DNA of 48,341 nucleotides from Clostridiales bacterium (GCA_030156665.1 JASGMB010000023.1:1-48341); one strand, 5' to 3'. Positions 34,881 through 43,517 are shown, counted from the stretch's first letter. The notes: generated from the sequence alone by a model not told the origin. Program-made: numbers and translations.

Positions 34881-34912
34881 AAAGAGCAGGGACAAATTCA
34901 TCCCTGCTCTTT
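34881..34912. terminator. Terminator overlapping the oadG-like gene end
   Basis: AAAGAGCAGGGA and TCCCTGCTCTTT form a perfect 12-bp stem with an 8-base loop, T-rich on both sides. The loop contains the stop codon of the minus-strand small gene. Confidence 0.85.
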
Positions 34913-35035
34913 TTCTGGACTATATGGAAAAATTTTATCCAGCAGTTTAATAACTGCATAAAACATAATCAATACAAAAAACACTCCGCTAAGTCCATAA
35001 GCCATTAGCTGTAAACCTAAATCAATCTGGCCCAT
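34898..35035 (-). CDS. Small OadG-like gamma subunit
   Basis: A 45-residue product (MGQIDLGLQLMAYGLSGVFF and onward to KLLDKIFPYSPEKEQG) has one membrane helix (about residues 10-32) and matches the pattern of the small gamma subunit of Na-pumping decarboxylases, which anchors the complex next to the beta subunit. GGAGGATG lies just upstream, and the gene follows oadB by 30 bases. Usual OadG proteins are 80-100 residues with a C-terminal metal-binding tail; this one is reduced to the membrane part. Confidence 0.7.
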   Translation of the reverse strand: MGQIDLGLQLMAYGLSGVFFVLIMFYAVIKLLDKIFPYSPEKEQG

Positions 35036-35065
35036 TTTCATCCTCCTTATATTCAAATTGTATCA

Positions 35066-36307
35066 CTACAGCGATAGCAGCCACGGAACAAGCGCCAAGA
35101 CCATTCCACCTGCTACAATGGAACCCAGCTGACCTGCTACGTTTGCACTAACTGCTTGCATTAATATAAAGTTATGAGGGTCCTCTTGCTTTGCCATTTT
35201 TTGAATTACCCTTGCAGACATAGGAAATGCTGAAATTCCTGCAGCACCGACCATTGGGTTTATTTTTTCCTTTACAAAGAGGTTCATAATTTTCGCAAAG
35301 ATTACACCGCCTGCTGTATCAAATATAAATGCCACAAGGCCCATTCCTAATATAAGGAGTGTTTCCCATCTAAGAAATTTTTCATAGTGCATTGTGGCTC
35401 CAATTGTAATACCAAGGAGTAAGGTTACAAGATTGGCAAGCTCATTCTGAGCAGCTTTGGACAATCTCTCCAACACTCCCGCTTCCCGGATAAGATTACC
35501 GAACATCAACAAACCGACTAACGGCACACTGATTGGAGCTATCACTCCGGCAATAATGGTAATCACAATAGGGAATAGAATTCTAACTGTTTTGGATACT
35601 TTTACTTCTTTATATTCCATTTTAATCATTCGTTCTTTTTTAGTAGTCAACATTCTGATAACCGGCGGTTGAATAATTGGCACAAGGGACATATATGAGT
35701 ATGCAGCTACTGAAATAGGACCCAACCACTCTTTTGCAAACTTTGAAGCTACAAAAATCGAAGTAGGTCCGTCAGCAGCTCCTATAATACCTATTGAAGC
35801 TGCCACTTTAAGGTCGAAGCCCAAAAATAATGCCGTCAATAAAGTAAAAAAGATACCAAACTGCGCAGCTGCACCAAATAAAAGCATCCTAGGGTTTTTT
35901 AGCAACGGTGTAAAGTCAATCATTGCACCAACAGCTACAAATATTAGAACAGGAAAAATTTCTGTTAAAATTCCCGAATTGAAAAAGAGTTGCAGAACAC
36001 CTGGCTCAACTCTAAAAGCTTGACCATCAGTAAATATGTAATGTAACCTTTCTACAAAAAAGTTTTGCAGCTCCGGATATTTACTTACAATAGATGTCAC
36101 CGTACTGTCTAATGTTGGTTCATACTCCCATATTGATTTTAACGGAAGATTTACTAAAATTGCACCAAATCCGATAGGTAATAACAGCATCGGCTCATAA
36201 TCTTTTTTGATCGCCAAGTAGATCAGAAAACCTCCAATCATATACATCACCAAATACTGCCATCGAAACGCTATAATTCCCTGAAATAGTTGCACAATTT
36301 CTTCCAT
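35066..36307 (-). CDS. OadB/GcdB-type Na-transporting decarboxylase beta subunit
   Basis: This 413-residue membrane protein carries the conserved elements of the beta subunit of oxaloacetate, methylmalonyl-CoA and glutaconyl-CoA decarboxylases, including the Na-site GIIGAADGPTSIF and SANVAGQLGS near the C-terminus. The usual alpha subunit and biotin carrier are not in this window. The gene is preceded by a Mn riboswitch and followed by the small gamma-like gene. Either it completes a decarboxylase encoded elsewhere or it works as a stand-alone cation transporter in manganese homeostasis. GGAGGG precedes the ATG. Confidence 0.88.
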   Translation of the reverse strand: MEEIVQLFQGIIAFRWQYLVMYMIGGFLIYLAIKKDYEPMLLLPIGFGAILVNLPLKSIWEYEPTLDSTVTSIVSKYPELQNFFVERLHYIFTDGQAFRVEPGVLQLFFNSGILTEIFPVLIFVAVGAMIDFTPLLKNPRMLLFGAAAQFGIFFTLLTALFLGFDLKVAASIGIIGAADGPTSIFVASKFAKEWLGPISVAAYSYMSLVPIIQPPVIRMLTTKKERMIKMEYKEVKVSKTVRILFPIVITIIAGVIAPISVPLVGLLMFGNLIREAGVLERLSKAAQNELANLVTLLLGITIGATMHYEKFLRWETLLILGMGLVAFIFDTAGGVIFAKIMNLFVKEKINPMVGAAGISAFPMSARVIQKMAKQEDPHNFILMQAVSANVAGQLGSIVAGGMVLALVPWLLSL

Positions 36308-36372
36308 AAAGACCCTCCTTAAAAATTAATTTTGTATAGTATAAAAACAATTCCAGAGTAAAATAAGCAAAC

Positions 36373-36413
36373 AAAAAAGACTTTTACTACGACTTCGGTC
36401 GTCAGTAAAAGTC
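36373..36413 (-). terminator. Riboswitch-controlled terminator upstream of oadB
   Basis: On the minus strand GACTTTTACTGACGAC, loop CGAA, then GTCGTAGTAAAAGTC and six T. One bulged G interrupts the stem. The 5' arm includes the closing strand of the riboswitch, so Mn binding should prevent termination. Confidence 0.85.
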
Positions 36414-36508
36414 TCGCTTTCATAAATAACATGATTAGCTGACCGAGTAGATATTCTACCGTATTGACGATCAACTAAACAGCATATGCCGCAAGCTACT
36501 CCCTTATA
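36405..36508 (-). ncRNA. yybP-ykoY manganese riboswitch upstream of oadB
   Basis: On the minus strand the conserved ATAAGGGAGTAGCTTGCGG block opens the aptamer (complement near 36490-36508) and GAAAGCGAGACTTTTACT closes it, the same end blocks as in the exporter riboswitch at 27557-27680. The middle segment is shorter and has GTCAATACGG where the other has TCAACATGCTGG. Confidence 0.85.
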
Positions 36509-36517
36509 CCTTAACAT

Positions 36518-36993
36518 ATATTATAAATTGTACGCAAGTAAAAAGCAAAGTGGAAATTATTGTATCTATTCTATTTATACGTTAAAAAGTTAAATTTAAT
36601 AAGATTATATATAGTAAATTTTAATAGATCTAGCTTTTACGCTTTTTTTCTCCTATATCTAAAAAAATAGAAGTCATTTTACGTAAAGTATCAGGAGACA
36701 ACTACATTAAACAATGAGGAAGCTTGGCTTTATAAAAACAACACTACACCACTTAAACCCAAACCCAAAGACCTCAATGCAGATTCATGATCTACTTACT
36801 TTTTTATCAGAGATAAAAACGAAAACTTTATAGATAAACAGGAATCGGTATGTAAAATAAGACAATCGCCTTCAGCGGATTGATGTGTCTTTCGGCACAA
36901 AAAATTAAGGTAGATTGTCTTGATATTACGCTTCGCTTCATAATAAAAAGCCAAACATTTCTATCTCTCGAAACGTCTGACCTTTTCTTGTTT
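36518..36993. other. Gap with a coding remnant and a repeat
   Basis: Plus strand 36671-36790 is open and protein-like, ending NNEEAWLYKNNTTPLKPKPK then DLNADS and stop, but has no start codon or visible ribosome site; it may be the tail of a lost gene that I cannot name. A hairpin-rich repeat follows at 36859-36944. Nothing else is seen before the tRNA cluster. Confidence 0.35.
36859..36944 (+). repeat. Hairpin-rich palindromic repeat, copy 1
   Basis: Bounded by AAGACAATC (36859-36867) and GATTGTCTT (36913-36921), with inner hairpins at CGCCTTCAGCG and GTGTCTTTCGGCAC, then TAAGGTAGATTGTCTTGA and a small ATATTACGCTTCGCTTCAT tail. The region at 41847-41908 aligns with it over about 60 bases. 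Confidence 0.6.
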
Positions 36994-37069
36994 TGGTGAG
37001 CCATCCGCGACTCGAACGCGGGACACCTTGATTAAAAGTCAAGTGCTCTGCCGACTGAGCTAATGGCCC
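36994..37069 (-). tRNA. tRNA-Lys (anticodon TTT)
   Basis: Minus-strand cloverleaf: acceptor GGGCCAT pairs with ATGGCTC, anticodon loop CTTTTAA between CTTGA and TCAAG, T-loop GTTCGAGTC, discriminator A and encoded CCA. Last gene of the five-tRNA group. Confidence 0.95.
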
Positions 37070-37074
37070 ATGTA

Positions 37075-37151
37075 TGGCTGGGGTGGCAGGACTCGAACCT
37101 ACGAAATGCCAGAGTCAAAGTCTGGTGCCTTACCGACTTGGCTACACCCCA
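37075..37151 (-). tRNA. tRNA-Gln (anticodon TTG)
   Basis: Acceptor TGGGGTG pairs with CACCCCA; anticodon loop CTTTGAC between CCAGA and TCTGG; discriminator G and encoded CCA. Five bases from tRNA-Lys. Confidence 0.95.
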
Positions 37152-37164
37152 ATATTTATTTTTA

Positions 37165-37241
37165 TGGCGACCCGGAAGGGGCTCGAACCCTCGACCTCCA
37201 GCGTGACAGGCTGGCATTCTAACCAACTGAACTACCGGGCC
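37165..37241 (-). tRNA. tRNA-Asp (anticodon GTC)
   Basis: Acceptor GGCCCGG pairs with CCGGGTC; anticodon loop CTGTCAC between CCAGC and GCTGG; discriminator G and encoded CCA. Confidence 0.95.
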
Positions 37242-37249
37242 TTATTGTA

Positions 37250-37325
37250 TGGCAGGGGCAGTAGGATTCGAACCCACGACACACGGTTTTGGAGACCGTT
37301 GCTCTACCAACTGAACTATACCCCT
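37250..37325 (-). tRNA. tRNA-Trp (anticodon CCA)
   Basis: Acceptor AGGGGTA pairs with TGCCCCT; anticodon loop CTCCAAA between ACGGT and ACCGT; discriminator G and encoded CCA. Confidence 0.95.
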
Positions 37326-37500
37326 TCATACTAATGAATAATTAATAATTAACAATTGATAATGAAAACCGGTACAATTGTTTTTAAAAACCTATTACTA
37401 TATATAATATATGCATAATATCATCTATTATAAATTACGTAAATATTTTGATAGTGATCACTATCAGATAAATTATTTCTATAAATTTTTAATTAAATAT

Positions 37501-37575
37501 TGGTGACCCATAGGGGACTCGAACCCCTGTTACCGCCGTGAAAGGGCGGTGTCTTAACCGCTTGACCAATGGGCC
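37501..37575 (-). tRNA. tRNA-Glu (anticodon TTC)
   Basis: Acceptor GGCCCAT pairs with ATGGGTC; anticodon loop CTTTCAC between CCGCC and GGCGG; discriminator A and encoded CCA. It is first in transcription order, separated by 175 bases from the other four, so it may have its own promoter. Confidence 0.95.
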
Positions 37576-37810
37576 ATATATAACTTTTTGGATTTGATTA
37601 ACGATCCTACCACTAGCAAAGTATGAAGCATTTATGTCATAAATAGTGTTCTGACAGATTCATTATTATACAGACTTTATTTTATTTTGTCAACAATTTT
37701 TATGTAAATTTTTTAAATTCCTTCAACAATGAGTATTTTATCCTGAATAAAGTGGACCTATATATAGAATACTGAAAAAGAATGATAGAAATATATGAGG
37801 AGAATTCGGA

Positions 37811-38968
37811 ATGTTACTAAAATTTACTGTACTATCAATTTCATTGCTTATTATTATAACAGGTTCTGCTGTCTCCCCCATTCTTGGGGAAATTAGCGAA
37901 ACTTTTTCTAGCACACCGTCTTATTTAATAAAAATGGTCATCACATTACCCTCTATTGTTATTATTCCTTTCAGTTTGCTGTCAGGGAAAATCGCCGCAT
38001 TAATCAAAAAACGCAAAATCATAATCATCGGGCTTGTCATTTACATTATTGGCGGTATAGGTGGGGGATTCGCTGCAAATATATATTATCTTCTATTTTT
38101 TCGTGCAATTTTAGGTGTAGGAATGGGGCTATTAACACCTTTTTCTACATCATTAATAGCAGATTTTTTTACAGGAAATGAGCGGACAAAAATGATGGGA
38201 TTGTCCAATGCTGTAGCAAATCTAGGCGGAATTATTGCTACACTCATTGGCGGATGGCTTGCAATCATTAATTGGCGCTATGTTTTTGGTGTGTATTTAA
38301 TCGCTGTAATCGCACTTGTATTCATTATTTTTGGATTACCTGAACCACCCAGAAGAAATACTTGGCATATAAAAAAACATTCAATTAATAGCAAAGTGTT
38401 GGTGATAGCACTTTTAGCTTTTATGCTAAACATTGCCTTTTATTCCGTTGTTACCAATATTGCTTTTTTTATAAAAGATGCCGGTTTGGGAAATTCAGGC
38501 GTTTCCGGTATAGCAATGTCTTTCCTTTCATTAGCCGGACTTATCAGTGGAATACTTTTACAAAGAATTTCCATGTTTTTGAAAGAAATTAGAGTATCTG
38601 CCGCTATCACATTAATGAGCTTTGGATTTTTACAGTTAAGTATAGCCTTCAATATAGCCGTTGTATTATTTTCAACCTTTATGATCGGATTCGGATTAGG
38701 AATACTAAAACCTATTTTGTTTTTAAAAGTAACTGAAGTAACTCCCCGGCTTTCTAATGCCTTTGCTTTATCCATCGTAAGCAGTACCGTATTATTAGGA
38801 AAGTTTATATCTCCTTTTTTTATTAATTTCCTGGGTAATATCTTTAAAAATAATTCTATCAGATTTGCGTTCAATATCATAGGAATATCACTCTGGGGTG
38901 CAGCTATTATCTCTTTATTGTACATCATTCAACCGATAAAAACTTTTAGAACTAGATACGACAAGTAG
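37811..38968 (+). CDS. Major facilitator superfamily transporter
   Basis: This 385-residue protein has about 12 membrane helices and MFS features: the loop after helix 2 (LSGKIAALIKKRK), helix 4 with FFRAILGVGMGLLTPFSTSL and the drug-type motif in helix 5 region (GLSNAVANLGGIIATLIGGW). It is most like DHA1-type drug or sugar efflux proteins, substrate unknown. AGGAGAATTCGGA precedes the ATG. It is one of the few plus-strand genes and stands alone. Confidence 0.85.
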   Translation: MLLKFTVLSISLLIIITGSAVSPILGEISETFSSTPSYLIKMVITLPSIVIIPFSLLSGKIAALIKKRKIIIIGLVIYIIGGIGGGFAANIYYLLFFRAILGVGMGLLTPFSTSLIADFFTGNERTKMMGLSNAVANLGGIIATLIGGWLAIINWRYVFGVYLIAVIALVFIIFGLPEPPRRNTWHIKKHSINSKVLVIALLAFMLNIAFYSVVTNIAFFIKDAGLGNSGVSGIAMSFLSLAGLISGILLQRISMFLKEIRVSAAITLMSFGFLQLSIAFNIAVVLFSTFMIGFGLGILKPILFLKVTEVTPRLSNAFALSIVSSTVLLGKFISPFFINFLGNIFKNNSIRFAFNIIGISLWGAAIISLLYIIQPIKTFRTRYDK

Positions 38969-39061
38969 ATGTAAATTGAAAATAGTTATATAGCAGCTAA
39001 ATATTTATCACATTGTAAACAAATGATATATACAAATTACTTATTCATACATTAAGGAGCT

Positions 39062-39148
39062 ATGTCTATGGATGACAAACAATTAGTAAAAAAGCTCAAA
39101 AACAAAGTAGTACCAATCATCTATTCCCTAATACAAATTTATATATAA
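39062..39148 (+). pseudogene. Truncated gene start, possibly an ECF sigma factor
   Basis: AAGGAGC precedes a start and the frame MSMDDKQLVKKLKNK, which resembles the first residues of many ECF sigma factors (DDKxLVKKLKxKDxxAF). The likeness ends at the point where the convergent HAD gene stops (39117), and the frame closes after 28 codons. It looks like the 5' end of a gene removed by a deletion. The family call is a guess from 12 residues. Confidence 0.35.
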
Positions 39149-39920
39149 CATGTGCTACGCCATTTTCATCATTGGACAGCGTCACATAATCCGCTTTCTC
39201 TTTAATGACATCTTTTGCATTAGCCATTGCCACTCCCAGCCCTGCGTATTCCATCATGGAAAGGTCATTAAATCCATCGCCAACCGCAATCATTTCACTT
39301 TGCTCTATTCCGTAATGCTTCCCTAATTTCTCCATTGCTATAGCTTTGGATGCATTTTTATCTACAAATTCCAAAAAGAACGGTCTTGAAGTATGATGGT
39401 TAATACTGCTGCTTAAAAATTTTCCAACTTCTTCTTGATATCTCTCTATTAACTCTACCTCATCATACCATAACACTTTTGTTACGCCTTCTTTCATTAC
39501 TTCATCTATATCTTTCATCAGAATAGGTTGTGTATTACATAGTTCTCCATACTTTTTTGATTTTTCATTGAATTGGTTTACATATAGTATGTTATTAGTC
39601 CACACAATGATGGTAGTATTATATTTTTCTCCTAAGAGATATACATTTTTCGCATCTTCTGGTGTTAATTTTTGTTCATATAAAATTTTTTTTGATTTGC
39701 CCATAACCACCATAGCACCATTATACGTAATAAAAGGCAGGTCTAAATTTAACTTATTAATAAGCGGTTCAACACCTTGAATGGGTCTTCCGGTTGCTAT
39801 GGTAAAGATTAAACCATTTTCCACACCCAGTTGAATAGCTTTTTTTGTTTCTTCAGTAAGGTTATCATTACTGTCTAATAGTGTTCCATCTATATCCACC
39901 GCCATCAATTTATATGCCAT
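39117..39920 (-). CDS. Cof-type HAD superfamily phosphatase
   Basis: This 267-residue protein has the HAD nucleophile motif DIDGTLLDS (Asp9 and Asp11), motif II Thr in FTIATGRP and the late acidic motif GDGFNDLSMM, with a C2 cap of the Cof type (YidA-like). Members dephosphorylate sugar phosphates, FMN or PLP. It is monocistronic. GTAGGGAT is a modest ribosome site. Its stop abuts the deletion scar described at 39062-39148. Confidence 0.88.
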   Translation of the reverse strand: MAYKLMAVDIDGTLLDSNDNLTEETKKAIQLGVENGLIFTIATGRPIQGVEPLINKLNLDLPFITYNGAMVVMGKSKKILYEQKLTPEDAKNVYLLGEKYNTTIIVWTNNILYVNQFNEKSKKYGELCNTQPILMKDIDEVMKEGVTKVLWYDEVELIERYQEEVGKFLSSSINHHTSRPFFLEFVDKNASKAIAMEKLGKHYGIEQSEMIAVGDGFNDLSMMEYAGLGVAMANAKDVIKEKADYVTLSNDENGVAHVIYKFVLGNR

Positions 39921-40144
39921 TTTATATCCCTACTTTTCTATTAAAATAATTTAACTAACTACTATATTCTACCATAGAATCATTACATTTAAAAGAGTTC
40001 TAAAATTCAAGCTATACCGAAGCGGTATGAATAGTAGGACTGCTTTAATGCCCTATTCTAAAAAAGCTACTGACCGTTAAAATGTCAATAGCCTTAATAC
40101 ATTTATCACTTATTTATATGTACACATCTGCTAAATAAATTCAT

Positions 40145-40690
40145 TTATTTTATTGGAAATAGTGGAAGTTTTTCTAAAAAAATGATATCTTTTCTATCGG
40201 CAGCATCTCCTTCTGCCAGAATTGCCGCTTTGGCAGCAACAATACCACCTGCTGCCTCTACAAGTCTCTCTACTGCTTGAATAGATTCCCCTGTACTAAT
40301 CACATCATCTATAATAGCTACACGCTTTCCTTTAAGTGCATTTGCATCCTTCTCATCCAAACATAATATTTGTTTTTTTTGTGTGGTAATGGACACAACT
40401 TCATCAATAATAGGAGAATCCATATAGGGTTTTACACTTTTTCTAGCTACAATATATCTTTTCATATTTAATAGTCTTGATATCTCAAAAACTAGAGGAA
40501 TTCCTTTTGCTTCAGCAGTAATTAAAATATCTACCTGCGGTAGCTTTTTCACAAGTTGTGTTGCTGCTGCACATACCATTTCCGTGTCTCCCAAAATTAC
40601 AAAACTAGCGATACAAAGATTATCACTTACTTGTATGATAGGTAATTCACGAGTTACGCCTGCAACTTGAAGATTATAAGTATTATTCAT
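40145..40690 (-). CDS. Purine phosphoribosyltransferase
   Basis: This 181-residue type I PRTase has the PRPP-binding motif RVAIIDDVISTGES (123-136) and, near residue 60, AEAKGIPLVFEISRLL, as in adenine and xanthine phosphoribosyltransferases. It lies 18 bases behind a purine permease gene under a guanine-class riboswitch, which favours xanthine or guanine as substrate over adenine. AAGGAGG precedes the ATG. It would trap the imported base as its nucleotide. Confidence 0.85.
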   Translation of the reverse strand: MNNTYNLQVAGVTRELPIIQVSDNLCIASFVILGDTEMVCAAATQLVKKLPQVDILITAEAKGIPLVFEISRLLNMKRYIVARKSVKPYMDSPIIDEVVSITTQKKQILCLDEKDANALKGKRVAIIDDVISTGESIQAVERLVEAAGGIVAAKAAILAEGDAADRKDIIFLEKLPLFPIK

Positions 40691-40708
40691 CTTTAAACCT
40701 CCTTGTCA

Positions 40709-41776
40709 TTACATTCCTAATGCACCAGCGAGTAATTTAAAAATTAATCCTGCCAGCATTCCTAAGAACGGATCAGTAATAGCCGTTATAGTCATAGTCA
40801 ATCCTCCAACAATAGAACCGCCCGGTATACCTCCCCCATTTAGCGCTGCTGTCGCATTAATAGGTACAGTCACAATAGCTCCCAATACAAATAAAAATCC
40901 CGCAATCGATTCGCTCGGTATGTACTTTCCAATTTTAGGCAATAATCCAGCAAACAAAATCACTGCCATAAGAGACATCATTAAAACACCGGATAAAAGA
41001 GGGTGAGGAGCACTACCGGTAGCTGAAATAATTGACTCAACAGGACCCCCTCCAAATAGAGAAGAAGCCATATCAGCCAAGCTGCTATAAATTGATAAAT
41101 GGTCAATGTTTACATCGGATTGTGCAATTTCTCCTGTAATCTTTCCAAAAGCAATATTTGCTCCTATGTTCAGACAGACCATAGCCATGGCCCCACGAAT
41201 GACATCCGCGTTTACGGTAAATTTTTGTAAAACGAATTTTTCTCGTTCGGTAATATTAATATTTGATTTTTGTTTTAAAGATAAAGCAATAATACTGGAT
41301 ATAATAACAGAAACAGCAATGGTATATACTAAATCCTTGGTAAACATATAAGTTATAAATCCTATACCTATTGAACTAAATCCTACTGTTTTATTTTTTC
41401 TAGCCATGTCGATGGAAACTCTCGTTAGCATAATTCCCACACCAGCCATCATCCCACTGGTGATTACCGGTCCCACAAAGGTAACGATTCTTTCAAGCAG
41501 TCCAAATATGCCAATGAGCGCCATAACCGCTGCACCAAAAAAAATCATGGATAAGCGTTCTCTCATATTTTTACCCATCGTACCTGCCAGTGTAATGGTT
41601 TCCGCCTGAAAGGAAATGGGAGCCACCACGCCAAAAATCAAACTTCCCACCGCACCTACTACAAATGCAAGAGCAGTAGGAACAGAAGCAAATCCGAAAG
41701 ATAATGCTAAAAGTCCTTGAGGCAGCCCATTTAAAATAACACTCAAAGCTGCTAGTAAATCCTTTACAAAATCCAT
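40709..41776 (-). CDS. Purine permease (NCS2/AzgA-like)
   Basis: This 355-residue protein of about 12 hydrophobic segments resembles nucleobase permeases: ISFQAETITLAGTMG early, NIGANIAFG in the middle, GGGPVESIISATGSAP in the substrate region and LNGGGIPGGSIVGG near the end. It is shorter than standard NCS2 carriers (about 430). The guanine riboswitch and terminator upstream mean it is shut off when guanine or hypoxanthine is plentiful. AAAGGGG precedes the ATG. Confidence 0.8.
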   Translation of the reverse strand: MDFVKDLLAALSVILNGLPQGLLALSFGFASVPTALAFVVGAVGSLIFGVVAPISFQAETITLAGTMGKNMRERLSMIFFGAAVMALIGIFGLLERIVTFVGPVITSGMMAGVGIMLTRVSIDMARKNKTVGFSSIGIGFITYMFTKDLVYTIAVSVIISSIIALSLKQKSNINITEREKFVLQKFTVNADVIRGAMAMVCLNIGANIAFGKITGEIAQSDVNIDHLSIYSSLADMASSLFGGGPVESIISATGSAPHPLLSGVLMMSLMAVILFAGLLPKIGKYIPSESIAGFLFVLGAIVTVPINATAALNGGGIPGGSIVGGLTMTITAITDPFLGMLAGLIFKLLAGALGM

Positions 41777-41846
41777 ATATAAGATCCCCTTTCTTTTTAT
41801 TTGCCCTCATAAATATAAAAAATACTATGGAATATATCTTCAATAA

Positions 41847-41908
41847 AAAAATCGTCTTCGACGAATTTATCTCACTTCGTTCGAATATGATTTAGGTAGA
41901 TTTTCTTG
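41847..41908 (-). terminator. Riboswitch terminator built from palindromic repeat copy 2
   Basis: On the minus strand the hairpin TCGTC, GAA, GACGA is followed by seven T, between the guanine aptamer and the permease. The same bases, read on the plus strand, align with repeat copy 1: AATCGTCTTCGACGAATTT early and TTTAGGTAGATTTTCTTGA at the end. The competing fold TTCGAACGAA with TTCGTCGAA could be the antiterminator. Confidence 0.65.
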
Positions 41909-41950
41909 AAGCCAGAAAGTATATCTTGCAGATATACTTTTTATCTGTTG

Positions 41951-42027
41951 TTCTCACCCATAGTCGGATAATTTACGGTTATCCGGTAGAGACTCCCAGA
42001 CCTTATTACCGGGATTATATGAGAGCA
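41951..42027 (-). ncRNA. Purine riboswitch, guanine class
   Basis: On the minus strand the conserved core is present: CTCATATAATCCC, GGGAGTCTCTACC, CCGTAAA and CCGACTATG. The specificity base before TATG in GACTATG is C, which pairs with guanine or hypoxanthine (adenine aptamers have T). A perfect AAGTATATCT hairpin follows (41919-41941), then the terminator. Confidence 0.93.
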
Positions 42028-42272
42028 AATGTAATATTTTATTTTTACATAAAAAATATACCAGATAAATCGACATATTTCAACATTTTCTTACAAATAA
42101 ACTTAAAGAACATTGGAATTTTCTATAGCATTTCTGAATATAAATATTATAAATGCATTTACATTGATTCTAAAAAAACAATAAAAAGGTATAGCTGAAA
42201 ATTCACTTATTGCTGTAGCAATGGACATCCCTTATAAGCGTACAATTCTTTGCTTGCTTATTTTGTTTATTG

Positions 42273-42605
42273 TCAGCAAAATTCATCACACCAACGTTTT
42301 AAAACATTTTCCAACTCATTAAATCGGATAAACCTGGATTCGCGCAAAACTTCTTTACCTTCAACAAAAAATAATACAGTCGGAGCAGTAAAGACAAGAT
42401 AATTCCCCGAAACTTCAGGTACTTGTTCTATTGATACTATGGAACTTTTAATTTTGGGATATTTCTGTACTAATTGTTCTAATTTCACCAAAACTGCGTC
42501 ACAAACACCACAATTTTTTGCTTTAATCAGTATTAGACTTAGTTTATTATTATTGATAAATGATTTAACAAGTATTATATCTGTAAGTGTATTCAACAAA
42601 ATCAC
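42273..42605 (-). CDS. Thioredoxin-like protein
   Basis: A protein of about 110 residues with a CxxC active site Cys32-Gly-Val-Cys35 (KAKNCGVC) and the cis-proline region FTAPTVLFF. It is a minimal thioredoxin fold used for thiol-disulfide exchange. The start is placed at GTG because AGGAG lies seven bases upstream; an ATG seven codons earlier has no ribosome site. Its usual redox partner is not adjacent. Confidence 0.8.
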   Translation of the reverse strand: MILLNTLTDIILVKSFINNNKLSLILIKAKNCGVCDAVLVKLEQLVQKYPKIKSSIVSIEQVPEVSGNYLVFTAPTVLFFVEGKEVLRESRFIRFNELENVLKRWCDEFC

Positions 42606-42779
42606 TTCCAATCTCCTATAGATCAACCATTTTTTCTATATATCTTATTTATGCCTTGCTCGCGCTTAGTTGCCCTTCCAGGCTCAAAACGCCTAAACAT
42701 ATTCAACTTTAATTGCCTCCATAAGACATACACATCAATCTTTTTCATATGAACCACTTTTTATTATAAGTTTACAAGC

Positions 42780-43031
42780 CTACTCCCTCCCATTCAAAAG
42801 TTTTACTTTTTCTTTTTTTGCTAATCTTTTGATCGCATACTCTCTTTTCATAGCCTCTTGTTTGGTTGTAAATTTTTCAAAATATTTTAACTCTACAGGA
42901 TATCTTGAACGTGTGTATTTCGCACCTTTACCTCTATTATGCTCATGAATTCTTCTTTGAAGATTCGTCGTCCACCCTGTATAAAGTGTCCCATCTTTAC
43001 ACTCCACAATGTAAACATAATACATTTTCAT
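42780..43031 (-). CDS. GIY-YIG domain protein (UPF0213 type)
   Basis: An 83-residue protein with the GIY-YIG nuclease core: YYVYIVE, then LYTGWT, Arg in LQRRIHEH, and the late Glu in AMKREYAIK. Stand-alone members (YhbQ/YazA type) are of uncertain role, possibly DNA repair. Translation may begin at the second ATG (MYYVYI), nine bases after AAGGA, rather than at the first. Confidence 0.85.
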   Translation of the reverse strand: MKMYYVYIVECKDGTLYTGWTTNLQRRIHEHNRGKGAKYTRSRYPVELKYFEKFTTKQEAMKREYAIKRLAKKEKVKLLNGRE

Positions 43032-43130
43032 AGTCCTTTATTTTTATTTTTTGTATCTCTTTACTATCAGTTTTCATATACACGGAAAGTTTTTTAAGAG
43101 CAGATTGGAAGCAGACGCTCTCTAATAAAT

Positions 43131-43165
43131 AAAAAGGTACACCAGTATGCAGCCAGTGTACTTTT
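43131..43165. terminator. Terminator after ybjQ
   Basis: AAAAGGTACAC and GTGTACTTTT pair (one mismatch) around a 13-base loop; it lies 30 bases after the minus-strand stop and is T-ended on both strands. Confidence 0.65.
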
Positions 43166-43196
43166 AACGGCAGTAAGATTATGCCTCTTTAACATT

Positions 43197-43517
43197 TTAT
43201 TCTACTACCACTGCAGTTCCCGAAGCAGTCACCATAATCATGTTGCCACCTTGTCCTAGTACCTCATAATCAATGTCAACTCCTATGACAGCGTTTGCGC
43301 CAAGGGATGCTGCTCTTTTCTCCATTTCACTTATCGCAGCTTCTCTTGCTTCAATAAGTTCTCCTTCGTAGGATCCGGAGCGTCCTCCAAAAAAGTTTGT
43401 AAGTCCAGCTGCAAAATCCTTGATGAAATTAACTCCGGAAATAACTTCACCAAAAATTATTCCTTTGTATTCAACAATCTTTTTGCCTTCTATATTAGGC
43501 GTTGTTGTGATAATCAT
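43197..43517 (-). CDS. YbjQ/UPF0145 family protein
   Basis: This 106-residue protein is a typical UPF0145 member ([19 protein letters not shown], then [15 protein letters not shown] and VTASGTAV). Proteins of this family form pentamers and are annotated as putative heavy-metal binding, but the function is not established. GGAGGG precedes the ATG. Confidence 0.9.
   Translation of the reverse strand: MIITTTPNIEGKKIVEYKGIIFGEVISGVNFIKDFAAGLTNFFGGRSGSYEGELIEAREAAISEMEKRAASLGANAVIGVDIDYEVLGQGGNMIMVTASGTAVVVE

Noticed and set aside
36326-36517. 63-codon minus-strand frame upstream of oadB
   Set aside because: It covers the Mn riboswitch and terminator, which explain the sequence better.
37032-37334. 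Open frames across the tRNA cluster on both strands
   Set aside because: They arise from conserved tRNA sequence; such spurious proteins (GLEPTKCQSQSL type) are common annotation artefacts.
36994-37575. rRNA operon next to the tRNAs
   Set aside because: No 5S, 16S or 23S sequence is visible on either side within the window.
41951-42027. Adenine specificity for the purine riboswitch
   Set aside because: The decisive base is C (GACTATG), the guanine/hypoxanthine form; adenine aptamers have T.
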